Shown: positions 15,644 through 23,887 of the stretch, in pieces
How positions within the stretch are numbered: position 1 is the stretch's first letter
How the letters are laid out: each line of letters opens with the position of its first letter
Assembly: GCA_025060415.1 (NCBI GenBank)
Contig: JANXBT010000004.1
Coordinates: forward strand, 10,281 to 50,041
Origin: Candidatus Bipolaricaulota bacterium
GTDB taxonomy: Bacteria > Bipolaricaulota > Bipolaricaulia > Bipolaricaulales > Bipolaricaulaceae
Direction of reading: 5' to 3'
DNA: 39,761 bases
Made by a program: the position numbers and the translations under genes
The notes under the pieces: model-generated
The model's database searches: none
What the model was told of the DNA's origin: nothing
What the model saw: only the letters and a program-made list of their open reading frames with translations

Positions 15644-16468
15644 GTGAGCACACAGGAAGTCTTGCAAATCGCTCTTGAGCTTGCGGGGCTTTCGGAGGTG
15701 CCCGCGGACACGGCCGTGCTCGTCCCCGGCCAAAACCTGCGCAAGGCCCTCGTGGGCATCGATCTGGAGGGGCCCGAGCTCCTCTGGGCCAAGGGGGAGG
15801 GGTTCGACCTGGTGATCGCCCACCATCCTCCGGGCGGCCCCGCGGCCCTGAACTTCTGGCAGGTCCTCCTGCGCCAGGTGGAGCTCATGGTGGCCTACGG
15901 CGTTCCCGAGGGCGTGGCCCAGGCCGCCGCCGCGGAGCTCGTCCGCGAACACCGCCTCCAAAACCACGCCCGCAACTACCTGCGCCTCCCCGCCCTCGCC
16001 CAAGCCCTGGGCCTGGCGTACGTGAACATCCACACCCCCCTCGATGAGATCGGGCGGAAGCGCCTGGTGCAGGCCGTGGCCGAGCTCCCCCCCGCGGCCA
16101 CGGTGGCCGACCTGATCGCCCACCTGCGCGCCCGCTTCGGGGAGTTCCGGAACGCCCAGACGGCGATCGAGGTCGTGGTGGGCCAATCCCGCAACCCCGT
16201 GGGGCGGGTGGCCGTGATCCACGGGGCGGGCACCAACGGCGGGTATCCCGTGGCCAAGGCCCTCTTCGACCACGGGGTGGACACCGTCCTCTACATCCAC
16301 ATCCGGCCGCACGAGGCCCACCGCCTGGCCCAGGAGTACGGGGGCAAGGGCAAGAACCTCGTGGTCACCGGGCACATCGCCAGCGATTCCTTAGGCATCA
16401 ACCCGTTTGTGGCGGCCCTGCGGGCGCGGGGCCTGGAGGTGGTGCCCTTCGACCTCGTCCCGCCCTGA
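15644..16468 (+). CDS. Nif3-like dinuclear metal centre protein
   Basis: This 274-residue protein is of the NIF3/YbgI family, whose members bind two metal ions and whose exact enzymatic role is unsettled. The visible ligand region is DLVIAHHPPGGPAAL near residue 65. AYVNIHTPLDEI and VAVIHGAGTNGGYPVAKAL follow, and the C-terminus has VTGHIASDSLGINP (GH..SD, the second metal-site region). GTG 15644 is preferred to an ATG six codons upstream because GGAGG lies five bases before it. Its stop and the MFS start share TGATG. Confidence 0.75.
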   Translation: MSTQEVLQIALELAGLSEVPADTAVLVPGQNLRKALVGIDLEGPELLWAKGEGFDLVIAHHPPGGPAALNFWQVLLRQVELMVAYGVPEGVAQAAAAELVREHRLQNHARNYLRLPALAQALGLAYVNIHTPLDEIGRKRLVQAVAELPPAATVADLIAHLRARFGEFRNAQTAIEVVVGQSRNPVGRVAVIHGAGTNGGYPVAKALFDHGVDTVLYIHIRPHEAHRLAQEYGGKGKNLVVTGHIASDSLGINPFVAALRARGLEVVPFDLVPP

Positions 16469-17583
16469 TGCGCGCGGGGATCGCGTTCCTCCGGGCCTAC
16501 CCGGACCTGGGGCGCCTCTTTTGGTCCAACGTCCTTTGGACGTTGGGCTCCGGGCTCTACTTCTTTGTGTGGCCCAACTACGTGCGGGACCTGGGCGGCG
16601 GCCCCCAAGCCATCGGCTACCTCACGGGCCTCATGTACGGGGTCATGGCCCTTTCCCTTCTTCCCGGCGGGTGGCTGGCGGACCGGGTGGAGCGGCGGCG
16701 GCTCATGGTGGCCAACTGGGGCGTGGCGGCCCTGGCCCCCCTCCTGTTCGCCCTGGCCCGGCACTGGACCGGCCTCATCCCCGGCGTCCTCCTCTACGCC
16801 CAGTTCTTCGGCTGGCCGGCCATGGAGGCCTACGTGGCCGACCTCGTGCCCAAGGACTCCCTGGGCCGGGCCTTCGCCCTCGCCAACTCCGGCTACGCCC
16901 TGGGCGCCGCCCTCTCGCCCCTCCTGGGGGCCGCCCTCCTTCCGCACCTCGGGATGCGCGGCCTCTTCCTCCTCGCGTTCCTAGCCTTCCTCGCCTCGAC
17001 CCTTGTCCTCACGCGGCTGAGCCCCCAAAGCCCCAAGGCCCGACCGGATGCGGAGGCCCGGGGCGCGCCGCGGCTTTGGCCGTGGATGGCGGTGTTCGTG
17101 GGGGTGTCCCTGGCCAGCGCGGCCCTGCGCCCCTTCCTCCCCGTGTTCCTGGAGGACCGGTTCGGGATGGCGCGGGCCTGGATCCTCGCCAGCGGGGCCC
17201 TCCTCTCCCTGGGCGGGTTCGTGCTGGCCTGGCCCCTGGGCCATCGCAGCGCCCACGGCGCCCCGCAGGCCCTGGCCACGGGCCTTCTGGCCATGGCCGC
17301 CGGGGTCGCCCTCCTCTTCCTCCCCTTCGGCTTCCTCCCCGGCCTCTTCCTGTTCGGGGCGGATGCGGCGGTCTACTCCCTCCTGCGGGGCCTCATTGGG
17401 AGGGAGGCGGGTTGGGGCCGGACGTTCGGGGCCACCCAGGTCCCCGCCACCCTGGCCCAGGCCCTGGCCCCCCTGGCCGCGGGCTGGCTCTATCACACCG
17501 CGCCCGAGCTCTTCCTCGGCCTCGGCGCGGGGCTCCTCGGCCTCCTGGCCCTGGTCTCCTTGAGGCTGGGGAAGCGCGGGTAG
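16468..17583 (+). CDS. Major facilitator superfamily transporter
   Basis: The product has 371 residues with about 12 hydrophobic segments. The loop 2-3 signature is GGWLADRVERRRLMVANWG (the G...DR..RR motif A). The N-half also has WSNVLWTLGSGLYFFVWPNY and YVADLVPKDSLGRAFALANS; the C-half has VSLASAALRPFLPVF and IGREAGWGRTFGATQ. The substrate is unknown. It is close to sugar/multidrug-like MFS proteins that keep about 370-400 residues. It overlaps the Nif3 gene by one base. The TAG stop is immediately followed by, and partly forms, the -10 box of the lipoyl gene. Confidence 0.82.
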   Translation: MRAGIAFLRAYPDLGRLFWSNVLWTLGSGLYFFVWPNYVRDLGGGPQAIGYLTGLMYGVMALSLLPGGWLADRVERRRLMVANWGVAALAPLLFALARHWTGLIPGVLLYAQFFGWPAMEAYVADLVPKDSLGRAFALANSGYALGAALSPLLGAALLPHLGMRGLFLLAFLAFLASTLVLTRLSPQSPKARPDAEARGAPRLWPWMAVFVGVSLASAALRPFLPVFLEDRFGMARAWILASGALLSLGGFVLAWPLGHRSAHGAPQALATGLLAMAAGVALLFLPFGFLPGLFLFGADAAVYSLLRGLIGREAGWGRTFGATQVPATLAQALAPLAAGWLYHTAPELFLGLGAGLLGLLALVSLRLGKRG

Positions 17584-17586
17584 AAT
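17581..17586 (+). promoter_or_regulatory. Possible -10 box of the lipoate block
   Basis: TAGAAT at 17581-17586 includes the MFS stop codon. It would place transcription just before GCGGAGGAGGCG, the Shine-Dalgarno of ATG 17603. Read-through from the MFS gene is also possible. Confidence 0.4.
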
Positions 17587-17602
17587 GGCCGCGGAGGAGG
17601 CG

Positions 17603-17833
17603 ATGGAGCTGACCATTCCCGATCTGGGCGCGGTCCAGGAGGTCACGTTCCTGCGGTGGCTCAAGGGCGAGGGCGACTCGGTGGAGGCGGGCGAGGCCGT
17701 GGCCGAGGTGGAGGCGGACAAGGCCGTGTTCGTGATCGAGGCCCCGGCCGCGGGGGTCCTGCGGGCCCTGACGGCCCGCGCGGGCCAGCGCCTTCCCCCC
17801 GGCGCGAAGATCGGGGAGATCCAGCTCAAATGA
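17603..17833 (+). CDS. Free-standing lipoyl-domain protein
   Basis: This 76-residue protein is just one lipoyl/biotinyl attachment domain. It opens MELTIPDLGAVQEVTFLRWL like the first strands of 2-oxoacid dehydrogenase E2 enzymes. EVEADKAVFVIEAP carries the lipoylation motif, with the target lysine at residue 40. It lacks the E3-binding and catalytic domains. ATG 17603 fits the E2 N-terminus and has GGAGG five bases upstream; ATG 17585 would add six residues. It overlaps lipB by four bases (ATGA), which argues for lipoate and not biotin as cofactor. Possible roles are a mobile lipoyl carrier for a split dehydrogenase elsewhere, or an assembly carrier for the lipoate enzymes encoded beside it. 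Confidence 0.82.
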   Translation: MELTIPDLGAVQEVTFLRWLKGEGDSVEAGEAVAEVEADKAVFVIEAPAAGVLRALTARAGQRLPPGAKIGEIQLK

Positions 17834-18525
17834 GGTCGTGCTTGGTCCTCCGGCTGGGCCGCGTCCCCTACGGCCCCGTCTTGGCCCTCCAGCGCCGGCT
17901 CCACCAGGCCCGCCGCGCCCAACTCCTCCCCGACCTCCTCCTCGCCCTGGAGCACGAGCCCGTGATCACCCTGGGCCGGGACGGCTCCGCCCAGGACCTC
18001 CTCCTTCCGGAGGCGGAGCTGCGGCGAAGCGGGGTGGAGGTCTTCGCCGTGGAGCGGGGCGGGGCGGCCACCTACCACGGCCCCGGCCAGCTCGTGCTCT
18101 ACCCCATCCTCGACCTGCGGGCCCTGGGGATGTCCCTGCGCGGCTACGTGTGGGCGCTGGAGGAGGTGATGATCCGCACCGGGCGGGCCTTCGGGGCGGA
18201 GCTCTTCCGCCGGCCCGGGCTCCCGGGCGCCTGGCACCCCCAGGGCAAGGTGGGGTTCCTGGGGGTGTACGTGCGGGGCTGGGTCACCCTGCACGGCCTC
18301 GCTCTGAACGTGGACCTGCGCCCCAACGGCTTCGCTTGGATCGTGCCCTGCGGGATGCCCGGGGCCCCCGTGGTATCCTTGCGGGAGATCCTCGGGCGCG
18401 CCCCCGCCCTCCCCGAGGTGGAAAAGGCCGCGCTGCAGGCCTTCGCCGAGGTCTTCGGGGTGGCGCTTACGGAGCTTTCGGGCGCGGAGGTGCGGTCGTG
18501 GTTAAGCCGGAATGGCTTAGGGTGA
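17830..18525 (+). CDS. lipB: Octanoyltransferase LipB
   Basis: This 231-residue enzyme transfers octanoyl from acyl carrier protein to lipoyl-domain lysines. Motifs are EHEPVITLGRDG, RGGAATYHGPGQLVLYP (residues ~77-92), GKVGFLGVYVRGWVTLHG with the active-site Lys140, and IVPCGMPGAPVVSL with the catalytic Cys174. The length agrees with the family. It is coupled by ATGA to the lipoyl-domain gene and overlaps lipA by 28 bases. Confidence 0.93.
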   Translation: MRSCLVLRLGRVPYGPVLALQRRLHQARRAQLLPDLLLALEHEPVITLGRDGSAQDLLLPEAELRRSGVEVFAVERGGAATYHGPGQLVLYPILDLRALGMSLRGYVWALEEVMIRTGRAFGAELFRRPGLPGAWHPQGKVGFLGVYVRGWVTLHGLALNVDLRPNGFAWIVPCGMPGAPVVSLREILGRAPALPEVEKAALQAFAEVFGVALTELSGAEVRSWLSRNGLG

Positions 18526-19367
18526 CGGTGGGGCCGGGGAACGCCCGCATGGCCGCGGTGCGCCGCGTGCTGGAGGAGCACCGGCTGGCCACGGTGTGCA
18601 CGGAGGCCCGCTGCCCCAACCTCCCCGCTTGCTGGGGCGCGGGCACGGCCACGTTCCTGATCCTCGGGGAGATCTGCACCCGGGCCTGCCGTTTCTGCGC
18701 CGTGGCCCACGGGAGGCCCTGGCCGCCGGATCCCGCGGAGCCCGCGCGCCTGGCCCGGGCCGTGCGGGCGCTCGGCTTGCGCTACGTGGTCCTCACCTCC
18801 GTGGACCGGGACGACCTCCCCGACGGCGGGGCCGCCCACTTCGCCGCCTGCATCCGGGCCATCAAGGAGGCCGCGCCCGAAACGAAGGTGGAGGCCCTCA
18901 TCCCCGACTTCTCCGGGGACCGGGAGGCCCTCCGGCGGGTGGTGGAGGCCGGCCCCGATGGGGTGGGGCACAACCTGGAGACGGTGCGGCGGCTCACGCC
19001 CCTGGTGCGGGACCGCCGCGCCGGCTACGACCTCTCCCTTTCCGTTCTGCGGACGCTCAAGGAGCTCCAGCCCCGGCTTCTTACAAAGTCCTCGCTCCTT
19101 TTGGGGCTGGGCGAGACGGAGGAGGAGGTGGAGGAGGCCCTTTTGGACCTGCGCCGGGTGGGCGTGGACGTGCTCGTTTTGGGTCAGTACCTGCGGCCCA
19201 CGGCCCGCCAGATCCCCGTGGCCCGGTACGTGCCGCCCCAGGAGTTCCAGGCCTGGGCGGAGCGGGCCAAGCGCCTGGGCTTCCGCGCCGTGGTCTCCGG
19301 CCCTTTAGTGCGCACCTCCTTCCGCGCCGCCGAGGTGTTCGAGGAGCTGCGATGCGCGTCCTCCTAG
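18498..19367 (+). CDS. lipA: Lipoyl synthase LipA (radical SAM)
   Basis: This 289-residue enzyme inserts two sulfurs into octanoyl-lysine. It has both iron-sulfur sites of LipA: the auxiliary cluster CTEARCPNLPAC (Cys34, 39, 45) and the radical-SAM cluster CTRACRFC (Cys60, 64, 67). YVVLTSVDRDDLPDGGAAHFA and VGHNLETVRRL follow, and LVRTSF contains the C-terminal R-S/T motif. GTG 18498 is chosen since GGAGG at 18486-18490 sits seven bases upstream; upstream in-frame codons are only antisense-type filler within lipB. It overlaps lplA by 16 bases. Confidence 0.95.
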   Translation: MVKPEWLRVTVGPGNARMAAVRRVLEEHRLATVCTEARCPNLPACWGAGTATFLILGEICTRACRFCAVAHGRPWPPDPAEPARLARAVRALGLRYVVLTSVDRDDLPDGGAAHFAACIRAIKEAAPETKVEALIPDFSGDREALRRVVEAGPDGVGHNLETVRRLTPLVRDRRAGYDLSLSVLRTLKELQPRLLTKSSLLLGLGETEEEVEEALLDLRRVGVDVLVLGQYLRPTARQIPVARYVPPQEFQAWAERAKRLGFRAVVSGPLVRTSFRAAEVFEELRCASS

Positions 19368-20059
19368 ACCTGGCCTTTCGCGACCCGGCCCTGAACCTGG
19401 CCCTGGAGGAGGCCATCCTGGACGGGGTGCGGCGGGAGCTTGTGCCGCCCACCCTGCGCGTCTGGCGCAACCCCCGCTGCGTGGTGGTGGGAAGGGGACA
19501 GAAGCCGGAGGAGGAGGTGGACCTGGAGCTGGCGCGGCGGTGGCGGATCCGGGTGGTGGTGCGGCCCTCCGGCGGCGGCACCGTCTACCACCACCCCGGC
19601 AACCTCCTCTTCTCCCTCTTTTTGCCCCTCACGGGGAAGTGGCGCTCGGTCCAGGAATCTCAAGCTGAGCTTGCGGGCCTTCTGGCGGAGGCCTTGCGCC
19701 GGAAGTTCGGCCTTTCCGTGGCCGTCCAGGACGGGGGCCTGTTCGTGGAGGGGCGAAAGATCTCGGGTTCCGCGCAGCTTCGGCGCGGGGCCCTTCTGCA
19801 CCACGGGACCCTCCTCCTTTCTCCGGACGTGATCCCCATGGAGCGGGTCCTGCGGGCCCTCCAGCCCGGTTATGCCCCCAGCGGGGTGCCCTCGCGGCCC
19901 GCCCCGGTCACGGACCTCTCCACGCTTTTGGGGCGGAGGGTGAGCGTGGAGGAGGGGGTGCGGCTCATCCTGGAGGCGTTTCGGCCGCTGGGGGAGCTGC
20001 GGCCGGCCCCGCTCTCCCTGCGCGAATGGGCCCTGGCCGACCAGATCCTGGCCCGCTGA
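19352..20059 (+). CDS. Lipoate-protein ligase A family protein (LplA-like)
   Basis: This 235-residue BPL/LplA-type protein opens MRVLLDLAFRDPALNLALEE. Then come RVWRNPRCVVVGRGQKPEEEVDLELA, VVRPSGGGTVYHHPGNL (the RRxSGGGxVxHxxGN family motif) and GLFVEGRKISGSAQLRRGALLHHGTLLL, whose RKISG lysine is the typical active-site Lys. It lacks the C-terminal accessory domain of E. coli LplA, as in many short ligases or amidotransferases (LipM/LipL types look alike). With lipB and lipA it gives both de novo synthesis and scavenging or relay of lipoate. It ends overlapping the DUF501 gene. Confidence 0.86.
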   Translation: MRVLLDLAFRDPALNLALEEAILDGVRRELVPPTLRVWRNPRCVVVGRGQKPEEEVDLELARRWRIRVVVRPSGGGTVYHHPGNLLFSLFLPLTGKWRSVQESQAELAGLLAEALRRKFGLSVAVQDGGLFVEGRKISGSAQLRRGALLHHGTLLLSPDVIPMERVLRALQPGYAPSGVPSRPAPVTDLSTLLGRRVSVEEGVRLILEAFRPLGELRPAPLSLREWALADQILAR

Positions 20060-20601
20060 GGCCCCCCACCCCCGAGGACCTCCGCGTCCTGGCCTGGCAG
20101 CTGGGCCGACCGCCCCGCGGCGTCCTCGCCGTCCGGCCCTGCCCCTACGGCTTCCCCCAGGTGGTCCTGAACCACCCCCTCCTCCCCGCGGAGGGCGCGG
20201 ACCCCGAGCCCATGCCCACGATCTTCTGGCTCTCCTGCCCCTTCCTCGTGGCCGAGGTCTCCAAGCTGGAGTCCGCGGGGGCGGTCCGGCGCTACGAGCG
20301 GCGGATCGCGGAGGACGCGACGCTGGCCCAGGCCTACGCCCGCGCCCACGCCGCCTACCGCGCCGAGCGCCTGGCCCTCCTCTCCCCCGCGGAGCTCGCC
20401 TGGGTGCAAGAGAAGGGCTACACGGGGCTCCTCACCACCGGGATCGCCGGGATCGCCAACTTCCGGAGGGTGAAGTGCCTGCACGCCCATCTGGCCCACT
20501 TCCTCGCGGGGCGGGAGAACCCGGTGGGGGAGGGGGTGGCCGCGGAGCTCCCCCGCCTCTTCTGCCCGCCGGAGCGCGTCCTCTGCGCCCAAAGGCCATA
20601 A
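20026..20601 (+). CDS. DUF501 family protein
   Basis: The product is up to 191 residues, matching DUF501: a QLGRPPRGVLAV..CPYGFPQVV start, PMPTIFWLSCPFLVAEVSKLES, then GIAGIANFRRVKCLHAHLAHFLAGRENPVG at the end. Its function is unknown. In other bacteria (actinobacteria, Thermus and relatives) it often sits near eno or ppx genes; here it trails the lipoate genes. ATG 20026 overlaps lplA by 34 bases. No later ATG or GTG precedes the conserved part, so the first ~15 residues are uncertain. Confidence 0.8.
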   Translation: MGPGRPDPGPLRPPTPEDLRVLAWQLGRPPRGVLAVRPCPYGFPQVVLNHPLLPAEGADPEPMPTIFWLSCPFLVAEVSKLESAGAVRRYERRIAEDATLAQAYARAHAAYRAERLALLSPAELAWVQEKGYTGLLTTGIAGIANFRRVKCLHAHLAHFLAGRENPVGEGVAAELPRLFCPPERVLCAQRP

Positions 20602-20624
20602 AAAAGGGGCCGCCTTGCGGCCCC
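20600..20624 (-). terminator. Rho-independent terminator of the vWA-RTX gene
   Basis: An 8-bp stem GGGGCCGC/GCGGCCCC (20606-20613 with 20617-20624) has a three-base loop. On the minus strand it is followed by six T (plus-strand A run 20600-20605). It may also slow plus-strand transcripts from the lipoate block. Confidence 0.85.
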
Positions 20625-20649
20625 CTCCCGAACCAAGGAGGCCCGCCCC

Positions 20650-22740
20650 TTACGGATCGGCCTTGACCTGGGGCGGCCGGTTCACCGGGAGCACGGTGAT
20701 CACCACCTGGTCCTCGGCCACCGCGCCGCAGGCGTCCACCACCCTCAGGGTGGCGATCACCCGGAGGGGCTCCTGGCAGCCCACGCGTTCGGGCGCCACG
20801 AACACCGGGCACAGGGTGTCCGCCCCGATGAGCTTGCCGGCGGTCACGGTCCACACCACCTGGATGGGGTCGCCGTCGGGATCGCCCGCCCGCCCTAAAA
20901 GGAGGATCTGGCCGCAGGAGGGGACGGTCACGTCCGGGCCGGCATCGGCCCAGGGCGCGCGGTTCACGTTGCGCACAAAGACGCGCACCGTGTCCTTGGC
21001 CTCCGCCCCGCACGCATCCCGCACAAGGAGCGTGAGCTCCAGCGTTTCGCCCTCGCACCGGTCCGTGAGGGGCGCGGTGTACAGCGGGGTGAGGCTGCGG
21101 GGGTCATCTATGGCGCCGCGGCCGGCGGGGAGGATCCAGCTCACGACGATGTCGTCGCCGTCGGGATCGCAGGCCCAGCCCTGCAGGCGCACCCGCTGGC
21201 CCTCCTCCACCTCGAGGTCCGGCCCGGCGTACACCGCGGGCGGGTGGTTCTTGCGCACCACCTGGAGGTGGAGGGTGTCCGTGCTGCGGCCGCCGCAGCA
21301 GTCCTCGGCCACCACGGTGATGGGGATGAGCTCGCCGGCGCAGTCCCGCACCCGCGGGGCGAAGTAGGTGGTCACGGGCGCGTGGGGGTCGGAGAAGTGC
21401 CCCTTGGGGGCGGACCAGGTCACCTTCACCGGGTCGCCGTCGGGATCATGAATTTCGGCGCGCAGCACGATGCTGCCGCCCTCCTCCACGGTCTTGGCCG
21501 GGGCGATCTTGCAAGCGGGGGCCTGCCCGGTGGGCGGGGCCTTAGGCGCGGGGGGTGCCGGAGGAGGCGGGCACGGGGCGGGGCAAGGCGCGCAGGTCCC
21601 CTCGTCGAAGAGGAAGTTCTCGCCGGGCCCGCCCTCGAGGACGTTGCAGCCGCGCCCGCCCAAAAGCACGTCGCAGCCCGGTCCGCCGTAAAGCTTGTCG
21701 TTCCCGTCCTCGCCTTCCAAGCGGTCGTCGCCCTCCTCCCCGTAGAGGAGGTCGTCCGCAGGGCCGCCGAAGAGGAGGTCGTTCCCGGGGCCGCCCAGGA
21801 TCAGGTCGCAGCCCGGCCCGCCCTGGACGAGGTCCTCCCCCGGCCCGCCGATGAGGAGGTCGTTCCCCTCAAACCCGAAGATCCGGTCGTTCCCGCCCAG
21901 GCCCAGGATGAGGTCGTTCCCGGGAGTGCCAAAGAGGGTGTCGTCGCCATCACCCCCCACCAGGACCTTCTCCGGCGGGTTGGCGGAAAGGAAAGTAAGG
22001 ATCACATCCCACATGGGGTCCACACAGGGCTTGTAGGGCAGGTGGCGCAGGAGGAGGGCCACGATCTCCGGGGCCACCCGGTACTTGGCCAGGCAGGCGG
22101 GGATCTCCACTGTGGGCGCGGGCTCCACCACGGCGAGGAGGAGGCGGGGGAGCGCGGCCGCGTCTGGAGCGAGCACGAACTTCCCGCCGCATGTGTCCGC
22201 CAGCGCCCGCAAGGACTCCTGGGCCTGCGGCTCGAGGGCGATCCCCACCACGTCCACCACGTAGCCGTTGCGGCACAGGCCGGCCGCCACGGCCAGGGGA
22301 TTCCCGCCGCAGGTCTCCTCGCCGTCGGTGAGGAGGACGAGGCGCGTTCCGGGCGGGGCCGCGGCGGCGGCCACCCGCAGGGATTCCGCTAGGGGCGTCC
22401 ACCCCTTCGCGGAAAGCCCCTGGATCTTTTGAATCAGCGCGGACCGCGCGGCCGCAGGATGGACCCCATAGGCCAAAAGGAGCTCGATGTCCGCGCAGCT
22501 TTGGTCCTTGGGCTCGCCGGGCAGCCGGTGGCCGAAGGCCACGACCCCAAAGGCCACGTTCGCGGGGACCGCCTGGATGACGGCGATCAGGGCCTCCTTG
22601 GCCCAGGTGATCTTCGTTTTCCCCGCGGTCCACGGGTCGTTCATGGAGTTGGAGGCGTCGAGGATGAACACGTAGCCGGGGCCGGCCAGGCCCCCAAGGC
22701 CCACCGCAAGGAGCAGCACGGAAACCCAAACCCGTCGCAT
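20650..22740 (-). CDS. Secreted vWA - RTX repeat - PKD/Ig-like multidomain protein
   Basis: The product has 696 residues. A signal peptide (1-20) is followed at once by a von Willebrand A domain with MIDAS DASNS (28-32), GWTPLAESL and LTDGEET. Residues 262-378 are 13 tandem nonapeptides of the RTX type (G-G-x-G-N/D-D-L-x-x), which fold as a calcium-bound parallel beta roll. A Cys/Pro-rich hinge (CAPCPAPCPPPP) follows. Then come three Ig/PKD-like repeats, each opening with E-x-G or similar and containing D-P-D-G-D-x(I/V), separated by NHPPAVYAGPD and NRAPWADAGPD linkers. There are many cysteines, including pairs in each repeat. It is probably a calcium-dependent cell-surface adhesion protein. 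AAGGAGG sits five bases before ATG 22740; TATACT at 22770-22765 is the likely -10. No type I secretion genes are nearby and the N-terminal signal implies Sec export. Confidence 0.88.
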   Translation of the reverse strand: MRRVWVSVLLLAVGLGGLAGPGYVFILDASNSMNDPWTAGKTKITWAKEALIAVIQAVPANVAFGVVAFGHRLPGEPKDQSCADIELLLAYGVHPAAARSALIQKIQGLSAKGWTPLAESLRVAAAAAPPGTRLVLLTDGEETCGGNPLAVAAGLCRNGYVVDVVGIALEPQAQESLRALADTCGGKFVLAPDAAALPRLLLAVVEPAPTVEIPACLAKYRVAPEIVALLLRHLPYKPCVDPMWDVILTFLSANPPEKVLVGGDGDDTLFGTPGNDLILGLGGNDRIFGFEGNDLLIGGPGEDLVQGGPGCDLILGGPGNDLLFGGPADDLLYGEEGDDRLEGEDGNDKLYGGPGCDVLLGGRGCNVLEGGPGENFLFDEGTCAPCPAPCPPPPAPPAPKAPPTGQAPACKIAPAKTVEEGGSIVLRAEIHDPDGDPVKVTWSAPKGHFSDPHAPVTTYFAPRVRDCAGELIPITVVAEDCCGGRSTDTLHLQVVRKNHPPAVYAGPDLEVEEGQRVRLQGWACDPDGDDIVVSWILPAGRGAIDDPRSLTPLYTAPLTDRCEGETLELTLLVRDACGAEAKDTVRVFVRNVNRAPWADAGPDVTVPSCGQILLLGRAGDPDGDPIQVVWTVTAGKLIGADTLCPVFVAPERVGCQEPLRVIATLRVVDACGAVAEDQVVITVLPVNRPPQVKADP
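21607..21957 (-). repeat. Tandem RTX nonapeptide coding repeats (13 x 27 bp)
   Basis: Thirteen consecutive 9-codon units lie within the vWA-RTX gene, residues 262-378. Examples of units are GGDGDDTLF, GTPGNDLIL, GFEGNDLLI, GGPGCDLIL and GEDGNDKLY. Most units keep G-x-x-G-x-D-x-(L/I)-x. Two carry Cys in place of the usual Asn/Asp, and the last three units drift from consensus. Confidence 0.9.
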
Positions 22741-22764
22741 CGGGACCTCCTTGGTCGCCCGGGG

Positions 22765-22770
22765 AGTATA
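22765..22770 (-). promoter_or_regulatory. -10 box of vWA-RTX gene
   Basis: TATACT on the minus strand (22770 to 22765), about 18 bases upstream of the Shine-Dalgarno (AAGGAGG 22752-22746). No good -35 is visible. Confidence 0.5.
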
Positions 22771-22803
22771 GCGGGGAAATTGCGATCAGGTATGTAATGG
22801 GAG

Positions 22804-23880
22804 CTACGTTCCCAGGGGTTTGCGCAAAAACCGCCGGCCCGGAAGCTCCTCCACTAGGCCGGAAAGCTCGAGCTCCACGAGGATCTGGGCCACCTGGGGG
22901 TGGGGCAGCCCCGTTTGCGCCACGATCTCCTCAAGGGAAAGGGGCTCCGAGGCGAGGAGGGCGTAGATTTGGGCGGCGTGCGGCGGGAGGGCTGGGGCGG
23001 GCTTCCGCTCCGCCACGGGCTGCAGGCCCAGCTCCTCCAGGATGTCCTCCACGCAGGTCACGGGCTTGGCGCCCTCGCGGAGGAGGCGGTTCGTGCCCGC
23101 CGAGGCCTCGGAGGTGATGGGGCCGGGCACGGCCAAAACCTCTTTCCCCTGCTCCAGGGCGTAGTCCGCGGTGATGAGGGCGCCGGAGCGCTCCGGCGCC
23201 TCCACGACCACCACCAGGCGGGAAAGCCCGGCGATGAGCCGGTTCCGCCGGGGAAACGTCCAGGGCGCGCCCTCCATGTCCCAGGGGAATTCGGAGAGCA
23301 CGGCGCCCTGCTCCGCGATCCGCCCCAGGAGCCTTTCGCTCCCCGCGGGGTAAGGCTTTCCAAAGCCGGTGCCCAACACGGCGATCGTGCGGCCGGAGAG
23401 GAGGGCGCCCTCGTGGGCGGCGGTGTCGATCCCCGGGGCCATCCCGGAGACCACGGTGACCCCGCGCGCGGCCAGCTCCTGGGCGAGCCTTTTGGCCACA
23501 AGCCTTCCGTAGCTGGTGGCCCGGCGCGTCCCCACCAGCCCCACCGCCAAACGGTCCTCCTCCTTCCACGCGCCGAGCACGTACAGCACCGGCGGCGGGT
23601 CCGGAAGCTCGCGGAGGGGCTCGGGATACCCGGGTTCTTCGAGGGTCAGGATTTGGGCCCCTGCGCGCGCGGCCTTTCGGAGCTCCCCCTCGGGGTCGGC
23701 CCGTTTCCGTTCCGCCCAGATCTGCTGGGCTGCCGCGCCGAAGAGCTCGGGCAGGGGGCCGCGGCCCAGGGCCTCCCAGGCCTCCTCTGGGCTGCCCCAG
23801 CGTTCCAGAAGGAGGGCGCGCCGGCGCGGCGTGAGCGAAGGCAGGAGGTTCAGCCCCACCCAGGCCAGCTTGCGGTCCAT
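22804..23880 (-). CDS. dprA: DNA-processing protein DprA
   Basis: This 358-residue DprA/Smf protein loads RecA on incoming single-stranded DNA. Rossmann-like core motifs are VGTRRATSYGR, GMAPGIDTAAHEGAL, AVLGTGFGKPYPAGSERL, GAVLSEFPWD, FPRRNRLIAGLS and ERSGALITADYALEQGKEVLAVPG. The N-terminal ~75 residues form an HhH/SAM-like region. The C-terminal ~65 residues form a winged helix (SLEEIVAQTGLPHPQVAQIL). ATG 23880 is chosen because TACCAT ends seven bases upstream, giving a leaderless mRNA; 34 more codons of open frame lie upstream of the promoter and have low-complexity Ala/Pro. Confidence 0.93.
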   Translation of the reverse strand: MDRKLAWVGLNLLPSLTPRRRALLLERWGSPEEAWEALGRGPLPELFGAAAQQIWAERKRADPEGELRKAARAGAQILTLEEPGYPEPLRELPDPPPVLYVLGAWKEEDRLAVGLVGTRRATSYGRLVAKRLAQELAARGVTVVSGMAPGIDTAAHEGALLSGRTIAVLGTGFGKPYPAGSERLLGRIAEQGAVLSEFPWDMEGAPWTFPRRNRLIAGLSRLVVVVEAPERSGALITADYALEQGKEVLAVPGPITSEASAGTNRLLREGAKPVTCVEDILEELGLQPVAERKPAPALPPHAAQIYALLASEPLSLEEIVAQTGLPHPQVAQILVELELSGLVEELPGRRFLRKPLGT

Positions 23881-23887
23881 CGGGCCG

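Noticed and set aside
21607-21957. Regular ~27-bp repeats that could suggest a CRISPR-like or satellite array
   Set aside because: They are in-frame RTX nonapeptide codons inside one gene, with no spacers.
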